From: Lingula anatina
Taxonomy: Eukaryota > Brachiopoda > Lingulata > Lingulida > Lingulidae
Reading direction: 5' to 3'
DNA: 64,000 nucleotides
NCBI RefSeq assembly: GCF_001039355.2
Contig: NW_019776010.1
Span: 58,562 to 122,561 of the forward strand
In this document: in pieces, positions 55,200 through 64,000 of the stretch
Layout of the letters: each line of letters begins with the position of its first letter
How positions within the stretch are numbered: position 1 is the stretch's first letter
Position numbers and translations under genes: made by a program
Notes under the pieces: generated by a model
Database searches by the model: none
Seen by the model: the letters and a program-made list of their open reading frames with translations, nothing else
What the model was told of the DNA's origin: nothing

Positions 55200-57510
55200 G
55201 TAAGTATTCAGATTAAGGCATACTTACCAGCTATAAAATTTTTCATTAATCAAATCTTTGGCAATAATTGGAGGCCAGCAAAATACGCGAGCTACTGATA
55301 TGGAGATTTGTTGAATGAAGCATGATTCATTCGATCGTACACTGTACTACATGTAATAGCATTGCCTAATGAGATGTTTTTACTCTCACAGCAGTTTGCA
55401 TGTCATGTATCTACCGCTGTGGAGGGTATATAAGTGCATTTGTTGATTTTATTTTTTAGCAATTATCTGCGCTTCTAACATGTGTTAAGTCAATATGCCC
55501 CGCTTAGTCATCCTGATTTAACCAGTGTGATTTTTAAACGACAGGCTCGATCGACTTCCTTAGTTATTAACTCAGAATAAATATAGTATGGAGCATTAAA
55601 CTTTCTTACGTACTTGATTCATATAAGAGATGTCCCATTTATAACTCAGACCAAGCGTGGTTAATACTGGACCACTGCTAGTTGGGACATATTGAGAAAA
55701 AACAGAGTTGCTGCTCTTTGTTTCCCTAATATTTAGCCTACTAAAGTGTCCGTTTGTTTATATTGTAGTCCTATATTAGCCCACTAAAGACACTCGTTTG
55801 TCTGTTGTTTACATAACAGTACATGATACCAGTGTCACCCCAGGACAAACACTGTTTTAACAGACCAAATCAACAAAGTTTTTTGAAGATTATATCAGAT
55901 TACCACTAGCAAGTTTGGTGCATACCAGTAGTGTTTAGTGATAAGTCAGGACAAATTAACATAAGTTTATTTTTTCATTAAGTTTCATTAAGTTAAATAA
56001 TGTCAGTTGAGGACATAACACATTTGAAAGTTTCCTTCAGTCATATTTTCTGTCTGCGTGTCCCGAAAAAATTACTATCTTGACTAATTTGACCTTAAAT
56101 TGATAAGGCCTCTTAATTAAAACCTCGATAGTTCCTTCTAAAACATACAGGAAGACGTGGCAGTTCAAATGACAGGTCTGTCATTTAGAACTAAATTATT
56201 TAATTAGGAATGACATAAAATCATTTATTTTTAGGTAAGGTACAGGTCTCACAATGATTTGTGATTTGCCAGAAAACTCTTGGCTGAATTACTCAAAATT
56301 TGATTTTGGTAATTTTCTCCATTTGAAACTTATGGTTAATACATTGTACTAACAAGTATGAAACAATAGTATATTTAAGAGGGTGAGTTAATGCTGGTAT
56401 ATTAACATTGTTCAATATTGTAATGAGCTATTGTTGATACCATGAAGTCTTCCAGATATCTGTAACAGTGAGTGCTATCTTCCTCTTCAATCAATCGTAG
56501 CATTGTCTACTGTTATCTTGAATTAGGATACACGAGGTACAGTTTCAGTGGTTGATAATTTCAATCTCTACAACATTTGGAAGAGTTAAAGGACATGGTA
56601 TTAGTTTGTATAGATCACTACGCTTGGGCGTCCGTAACTATAATGTAAGTGTGAAAGAATATTCATGCAATAGCAGAATGGACAGTAATTATATTATTTA
56701 AGGTATGTTTAAAGAATCATTTGCATATAATGTAGAGCTGAGATGAAGATTAAATAAAAAGCTTACTAATTAGGCACACTATACCTGAATCCCTGTGGCA
56801 CCTTTATGTGGACATTAGATTTTTTTAAGATGAACATATTCCTGTATTATGAGAATGGGCAGTAATCAGATATGCTGGGAGTGGGTATTACACCTTGTTT
56901 CAGCTAACTTCAGAAATTGGCCAAATTGAGAACAGAGATATGTGAGAATTCCATACGTTAGAAATGTATAAATTTGGCACTCACTTATTTCCTTTACCTA
57001 CTGAGGTCCTGGACGAAAAATGATAGATTTTTAATTCATCATTTTGGAATTGTTCTTGCTTTTCATAAAACTGGTCAGAGTACTTACGGTACATTATATA
57101 AGTGCTGTCTGTGTTGCATATAAATGTCTAGGTGTATGTGGTAAATTATGAAGAGCTTGGTAGTGATGATATCTGTCATCTTATAATTAGGCACCATTTA
57201 ATTACTTACTGGTTTTTGCATGTATAAGTGTACTTCTTATTGTAAGTCTCTTTAAAAGCATCAACTGTATCTCTGTGGACCATCTTAAAATGTATTTTTT
57301 GATATAAGATAGTATACTTTGTAATTACAATTTTGAACATATAGGTATCCATGTTCACCTTAATAGCTTTGGTAGAAAGTTTTTTTTTTTTTTTTTTTTA
57401 CGAAGTTTTGTTCTCATGTCAAGCATTTATATTATTCAGAAACAGCAAAAAAGAAAGGGGATTGTAACACCTTGTTAATTTGTGGGGTCACTTTTTTCCT
57501 GATGTTTCTT

Positions 57511-57550
<40 letters not shown>

Positions 57551-60466
57551 TATTCAGGTAGTGCATCACTTAAAATTGTCTGTATTTAACCTGCATATAA
57601 TCAAGGAGTTATAACTCCTTGATATAATTAAACACAACCACTAAAGTGAAAGTGAAACTTGGTCATACAGGAAATGCCAGAGTGATTTTTGTTGATCTTT
57701 TGTTTCTTTTATAATACCATAGGAAATACTCAACCCTAAGCAAATAGGTCATGTGAAAAGATAAGAAGTAGGGTTAGGCATTAGCACATTTAGCTTTTAT
57801 CCACTCTTACCTATAACTGTAAGATATTAGGGTGAGAGAAAAGCTTTGTTATCATTATGACAGAAAGACGACATGACTCATGTGACAGTACTTTGCACAC
57901 GGATGCAGGACTATAATTACCAACATTACTTAATTGACCTGCGGCACTGTTCAATTTTGATAGCAAAAAGCCAGATAGCAAAAAATCCAGTTAGTTTTAC
58001 AATAGAGGATTACTAGTACTTATAAATTTATAAGATTTGAAAGTTTTCTTTGCCCCAGCCATGAATGTGAATTCTTCTGACACCCTAGTTAGTAGATAAC
58101 TTATATAACATATAAGCTTGAAACTAGCTTATGAGTAGATGGTAATTTTAGGTAAATTAGAAGTATTTGACTACTTTTTGTTGATTAATTATTGATTTAC
58201 TGAAAATGATGTAATTTCTTCTAAAAAAAAAAAACAGTGATTGTGCAAAAAATTTTAACATCTGCATATTATTAAACATAACGTTAATTCAGGATTTATA
58301 GAGTACTTACCGGTCGGTTTTTTTTAATCAATTTTTTCAATAAAAAAACTTTTTTTTGTAAATTTTAATCAGTTGATTTTGGTAGAAGTGTTGAGTCAAT
58401 ACAGTATATATCTCAAAGCAGGACCCTAAGGAGAAGTTTATACATATATAAGCTACTCTTCAAGGGGATAACCTCACATGGCATGTTCTATTCTATACCT
58501 ATGTAAAGGACTACTTGACCTAGTTCTCCAGTGCCTGTCTGATATGAAGAGAATGTCACAGCATGTGCGGAAGGAAGTCTTTTGAACATTGGACAGTGTC
58601 AAAGGTGACAGCAGTGGATACATATTATAAGGATTTGCTGGACAGATTTTCTCCTGACTAAGGGCTGTCGCACTTTATGTTATGTCTTTAAAAGTTTTAA
58701 CTTGGGCCATGCAAGCTGCCCTAGGTTTAAGATATACTGTGTTAACCCTAGTCCCTAACATCACAAGGAAGTCAAGTTTATCTTACAAGAGTGTTGTTGC
58801 AGTGTGTGTGTTGGGGGGGGGGGGGGGGGTACAGTGAAATATTATGAAGCAGCTCAATGTTTATGTTATTTTTGATGGTATACATCTGTAAACAATTGCG
58901 TGTGTTACAGTGAATAATTCTCAACAGTATCTTTGGCTATTTGTAAGTAGAATTCTCTTTGAAGGTAACACAAGGAAGTAGTGAGTCCTATTTCACCCAC
59001 CTGTTATTTGAGGCCTGAGTTAAATGCATAAACATTAGCACAGAATGAATTAGATAATTAGAAAATAACACAGACTTCTAGGTGTGACCTGAACAGGTGA
59101 TTGTAGGCAGAAATTAATCTATGCTAATAGGTGCTAACCCAAGGAAATAACCCATGTAAGGCACCTGACTAGTGAGGAAGTTATAATCTTATATAACACT
59201 AGCCAACTTTTGGACCCTGACTATTTAAAGATTTGATTGCCAAAAATAATTATTATTCCCTGGCAGACAGAGTGGTCTGATTGCGCTGCATGTGAATGCG
59301 CCCATTTTAAGGCAGCTCAATGATTTGCTAGGTTCTTCAGGTAAATATTAGCAAAAGTGGGAAATGATACTTGAAGTAAGCATGTGACTTCTGTTAATAA
59401 TAGTAATGTGTCATTTAATTACAAATTAATACACACACTTTTATGACTGATGCCAATAGCCAGTGTGAAACATTAGATATTTGATGTGAGATCAAAGTAA
59501 CATATTACTACACTGTTTACCCCTTAATCAAATACTGTTTTTGAGACAGAGAAAATAAGCTGAAAGGGAGCTGACATTATTCTGGTAACCATGACATAAA
59601 TGACAGCATCTATCTTTATTGTAAGGAGATCAACACTTAAGTGTGACATTTTTTATCCTGTTTGTTTCAGAGCTAGTTTACATATAATATTGCTACAGTG
59701 GGTCAGTCCCTTTACTTGTTAGTCGTGTCTTTTAACCTCACTTCTTGATTTTTGACTAACATTTTTCTCACCTCAGCATGTAGTTTATTGTAAGTCATAA
59801 CACAGGGCCAAAGTTCTGGACCCTATTTTTGTATAACATGTGCTTTTGGCAGTTCATCTGTATATTAATGCTATGATGTGATTGTACTATAAACATGTAC
59901 ACATACAAATAATTTGTCCAGAAGCTTTATGATAATGCGACAGTTGATCAGCACATAATTTTACTCAGGTATGTCACTTACTTTGGATCTAGATTTCCTC
60001 TGAGGACAGATTTGTTGTTACCACGAAGCTCTTTCTAGAGTGTGGACTTCATTAAACACACAACTTGTATGATTTCCTTTGGCTAAAGAAACTACTAGTA
60101 CATGATATTCTTTTAATTTATTTTTGACTTGGTCAATTTTGCTAAAGTGGACCTAAATAGAAAGGCACGGCCAGTGTAAGTAAATAAGTTACAGGTTCCT
60201 TTTAAAATGTCAAGGCAGTGGGTAGACATAGATTTTTTATAACCAGAAGTTAATTTCCTTACAATAAATTTTATCTGTAGCTGTTTTGAAACTGTGCTGC
60301 TATTCAGGAAATTAGAAAACAGAAGCAGCTGCTTTACTGTTGATCTATATAATCTCTCACTAAAAGGCAAATGTTATATATGTGTTATTTTTAGTGTACC
60401 CAATTCTGTTGGTCCTGTGTACAGAACTGTAATAATATAATAATTTATTAGTTTATTAAGTTTCTT
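55200..60466 (+). other. probable first intron of the ARAP-like gene
   Basis: No supported coding exon. Contains a T run (about 57381-57400), an (ATTT)n microsatellite (about 57511-57549) and a G run (58813-58829). Confidence 0.5.
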
Positions 60467-60745
60467 TTTCCAGGTAATCCCATTAAATGGCATCAGTTTA
60501 ATGCTGGCTAATGGCTCTCAACCTGGAATATTAATCTATTAGCTTTCTATTTCCTGGTAATCCTATGTGGTGCAGAATAGTGATATTTATTTATTAAGTA
60601 TTTCCAGGTAATCCTATTATAATGTTGTCAATTGAAGGCAGGGTAAAGGCACTCATCCTGGGATGTTAATGTATTATCTTTCTATTTCCTGGTAATCCTA
60701 TGTGGTGAACAGCAGTGATATTTATGATTTATTTACTATTTCCAG
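60467..60745 (+). repeat. tandem decayed copies of the ARAP start-exon boundary
   Basis: The motif TTTCC(A/T)GGTAATCC occurs at 60467, 60550, 60601, 60685 and 60739 (spacing 83, 51, 84, 54). The copies at 60467 and 60601 are each followed by a recognisable version of the coding start at 60760. The copies at 60550 and 60685 carry TTTCCTGG in place of the acceptor and share CTATGTGGTG. The last copy is the functional acceptor. The repeat unit of about 134-138 bp thus spans acceptor, start codon and about 15 codons. Confidence 0.85.
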
Positions 60746-60759
60746 GTAATCCTTTCATA

Positions 60760-63345
60760 ATGGCGTCAGTAGAAGCCTGGCTGAAGACTCTCAATCTGGA
60801 AAATTATGTCTCCACACTAAAAGCAGCTGGCTTCACGGAAATATCCTTGTGTCACAACCTTGATGACATCACGCTGCAGAACATAGGAATACAGCTTCCA
60901 GGGCACAGGAAGAGGATTCTGAGCCACTTACCTCGGGAGTATGTTAATCTGTCCCAGGTGTCAGGTGACGTGGAAGGACACGAGACGGAGGCTGTGTATT
61001 CTAATGTGCCTGAGACTGAGGCGCCACCTATCCTGCCACCAAAGAAAAGAAGTTTTGTCGAGGATCCTTTGACTGCACCCAAGGTGGTTTCGAGACCTGT
61101 ACCCCAGCCGCGACACAGGGCCTCGTCTAGAAAAAGCAGTGGCAGCTCTAAGAAAAGTTTTCTCTCAGATGAGGTGCAGTCTCCAAAAGAGACAGTGCCT
61201 GAAGATGATGAGGCTTTAACCAAGTCAGAAGATGCTGTAGGATCAGTTTATGCAAACACACAAAATGTTAAGACACAGATGCCCTCTGGTGGCTTGACAG
61301 AATCTCCACTTGAGGGCACCACTGTCAATTTTGGGACATCAGCACTAGGGGAGCGTAAATTGAGCGAGCCACCAAAGCCCAAGCCTAGGCCGCGACCACG
61401 ACCCTATAAATCTTTTGATAGCAGTGCAAGCACTCCTGCTGGACAGGAGACCAAGGTACAGAACAATATGGCCGACATTCTACCAATACACAATAAGACA
61501 GATGTTGTGCCTGCTGCCAATATGGCAAACACCACTTGTGTACAAAATAATGGCAATGACAGACATTCTGACAGCACAACAACACCACGAGTGTCAGACG
61601 AGATCTATCAGAACACACAGATTGGCCCAGACATCAGTGCCCTTAGTGATTTTCTCGAAACTGAAAACCGCAAAAGCAATTCAAGTTTTGGGTCTAGTAG
61701 TGCAATCCGAGGCTCAGTAGGTATCGAAAGCTTACGCGCCAGATTGGAAGACTTAGATGCTCTAATTCCTTCCGATGACGAAAGCTCCCCTACCAAACTG
61801 GGTGCTCTTACAGGCCCTGAGCTGTTAGACCAAGTGCCCCCCTCCCCTCGCCTGGTCAGGGCTGCGTCAAATAAATCCAAACCAATGACCAAACCTCCTG
61901 ATGCTGACATCACAGACATGTTTGATCCATTCAGACGTGTCTCTTCAGAAAAGAAGGAATTGAGTCCCCTTGCTGTCAAGTCTAATTGTCTTGATGTTCC
62001 CATCAGTTCATCCACACAAATAAATCCCCCTAAAAGCCAAGACAAGTCAGCCACACAGACATCAAACTATGAAGCAATATGGCCAAGCAATAGGTTGTCT
62101 GGGATGGTTTTAAGTAAGAACAAAAGTTCTGCTGGGGACTTGATGTCAATGGACTCACCATTGGATCCACATAAAGATATCCTCTCTGGAAGTAACCAGC
62201 TCCCACAGGCTTTGAATCTGGAGACACCCCCAGGGTCAAGAGACTCCACCCTCTCCTTCACATGTCCGCCACCGAGTTTTTCTCCTCCACCTCTTCCAAC
62301 TATGGTGGCTCCCCCTATCCCACCACGAGCTGGGCCACCAGATTTTCCAGCTCCATCTTTACCCCCCACAGACAAACCACCCACCTTTCAGGCTCCACTG
62401 CTACCAGCTTTTGAAACATCAAATCAAACCTTTGAAGCAAACTTTGCTGACTTTGATGCATTCAACAATAAACCCAAACCCGTACCTCGGAGTCGTCCAC
62501 ATAAAGATTTAGACGTATTCAATACTGATCTAGAGGCCAACTTTGAGACTACTGCTTCAAGTCAACCATTACCATCAAATGCGGATGCCGATGCCTGGAA
62601 AAGGGGCTCACTTCAAAGTCGGCCATTAACGGAAGACGTGGGGATCTACCATGATGAGAATTTCTTTGACGACAGTCAAAATCAGAATCCCAGCGTGAGA
62701 GAAAGTGTGAACAATGGGAATGTGTACTGTGATGTAGCCCCACCTACAACAAGTCAAGCAACAGGTGGAAGAGAAAGCTTAAGTGTAGAAAATGTTTACA
62801 CAGATTTACCAACCAATGACAGCCCAGCACCTGCTCCTGTTGCTAGGCAACCTATCAGACCTGCTCCGCTGCCGCCAGGGCCAAGGCCCAGTGCTGTCAA
62901 TAAGCCTTTTATGGGTAGGTATTTAGGATCTAAATTTATTTTCAGCATTGAAGGGATGAAACTTTTACAATATGGATTTGTTAAAAGGCATCATTTGTCA
63001 TAATATTTAATTTATTTATTTTGATAATAGTTGAAAGTCATTTACAAAACTATGAAACTATTAAATGTTTTACACTTCAGCCATATTTCACAGAATTAAT
63101 CAAATCTGTAGTTCTGTATCACAAATTTCTCAAATTGTCTGTATCACAAATTTCTCTACAAATAATGAATTTTCAACACTTCTAGACTTCTACATCAGTC
63201 TGTATGTGTCCATTATTTTCTATCACGTTTTATCCAGGTACCAGGGTCTTGCCTCCATTGCCCTCGATGCCCAGACCTCCAGCTCCTCATGCCATGCCAG
63301 ATGACAGCGCCATCTATCAGTTGCAGGGAGAAGTGGACTCTCACG
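60760..63345 (+). CDS. ARAP-family protein (ArfGAP/RhoGAP/ankyrin/PH), N-terminal part
   Basis: ARAP proteins are phosphoinositide-regulated GAPs for Arf and Rho GTPases that control actin and membrane traffic. Exons seen: 60760-62914 and 63238-63345 (both ends in phase 1), 754 residues; the gene continues past the window. The start at 60760 was chosen because it follows an acceptor (TTTCCAG, 60745) and opens directly into a SAM domain (residues about 4-60: EAWLKTLNLENY, GIQLPGHRKRILSHL). LPGHRKRIL is very close to the ARAP1 and ARAP3 SAM domains. The rest is disordered, with four PxxxPR motifs (113-118, 205-210, 518-523, 572-577) of the CIN85/CD2AP SH3 type, tyrosine motifs at Y80, Y164, Y283 (YxN), Y656, Y680 (YxD) and Y745, and DPF/DAF motifs near 389 and 565. 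PH, ArfGAP and RhoGAP domains would lie downstream and are not visible, so other SAM scaffolds are not fully excluded. Confidence 0.8.
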
Positions 63346-63382
63346 GTAAGACAAAGTTCATGTAGCTGGCTAATTACTCTAT

Positions 63383-63632
63383 GGGACCAATCTCAGACCC
63401 TATCGTACTAACTGTGGGTCAATCTATCTCTGAGGGGAATCTTACTGAATTGCAATCAACCTGAGCGGCTTAGATGTCTGACAAACCTACTGAAGCTGCT
63501 AGTGGGTATTTCTTTTTGTTAAGCAGGTTTAGTAGGAATGTCAGACATCTAAGCCGCTTAAGCTGAAAGCAATTTAGCGAGAAACCCCTCAGAGATGGAT
63601 TGATCCTGTCAGATTGATCTAGGTATGGGAAC
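63383..63632. mobile_element. diverged palindromic MITE in an ARAP intron
   Basis: The arms match over about 110 bp in inverted orientation: AATCTATCTCTGAGGGG, AATTGCAATCAACC and AGCGGCTTAGATGTCTGACA on the left; their inverted forms on the right. The layout (GATC(A/G)ATCT near the ends, a GAGGGG..TCTC(G/A)CTA block, GGCTTA(G/A)ATGTC) identifies it as a distant relative of 8775-8975 and 26919-27131. Confidence 0.7.
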
Positions 63633-64000
63633 CCAGTCTATGTCTGATGCATAGAAGCTGTGATAGTTAAAGCATGTTCTGATGGATGTGTTGTGGTAGT
63701 CACAAGTGCAATGCAACTATTAGCTTTTCTGAATTAACACATGGTTCCCAGATCTCCTACCTTCCCTACTTATTGGGTAGAACTCACCAATTTTAAATGC
63801 AAAAATTGATTTGATTGAATTATTGATGAAAACAGGCTGTTACTATAAAACAGCTGATGATATTCTTGAAACTAATCATTGAAAGACCTCAACTGAAATT
63901 TGATAAATTGCTTCCTTGTCAATTTATTTTGTTTATATTGTGTAGTCAAAGTATTTGATTATAGCAAACTGATAACGCATATCTAATATACACAAAAAAA
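63633..64000 (+). other. intron of the ARAP-like gene
   Basis: AT-rich, no further exon before the right edge. Confidence 0.6.

Noticed and set aside
61608-62384. Long minus-strand frames opposite the ARAP exon
   Set aside because: Shadows of the plus-strand coding sequence.

Overview
The window looks like a gene-sparse stretch of an invertebrate animal nuclear genome. It is AT-rich, its genes are split by introns with GT/AG boundaries, single genes are separated by kilobases of repeats, and an animal class II glutamine synthetase exon and an ARAP-type signalling protein are present. A marine mollusc or another lophotrochozoan would fit, but nothing here fixes the species. There is no bacterial, organellar or viral genome architecture.

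Gene layout. A minus-strand gene has its first coding exon at 2205-2387 and runs out of the left edge. A weakly supported small plus-strand gene may lie at 3833-4936. An orphan 61-codon first exon sits at 36134-36316. The last exon of a class II glutamine synthetase sits at 46801-47092; its other exons were not found, and a 946-base N gap lies upstream. A complete seven-exon gene for an unrecognised 324-residue protein spans 49623-53845. An ARAP-family gene (SAM domain plus long proline/tyrosine-motif region) begins near 55.1 kb, starts coding at 60760 and leaves the right edge.

Repeat layout. Most of 7-40 kb is nested transposable elements: a piggyBac-type element with TTAA ends (989-2023), a TIR element of about 2.4 kb (7094-9524), a CCCAGC-ended element family with an AT-dinucleotide core (five copies, two full length), a composite L/R repeat family (17985-19590 plus fragments), a 3.5-kb foldback element with arms of about 750 bp inserted in one of the CCCAGC elements (23298-26815), several short palindromic elements, remnants of at least four non-LTR retrotransposons, an element with hAT-type 8-bp target duplication that carries a scrap of a RecQ-like helicase (37985-38676), and an LTR retrotransposon with a tRNA-Pro-type primer site (39103 onward) cut by the sequence gap.

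The most unusual signals are: (i) two decayed upstream tandem copies of the ARAP start exon, each repeating the splice acceptor and first codons; (ii) the helicase fragment inside the hAT-type element; (iii) the giant foldback whose insertion point in another element can be read to the base; (iv) the orphan glutamine synthetase exon. No self-contained multi-gene novel system is visible; the genes present do not form an operon or pathway.
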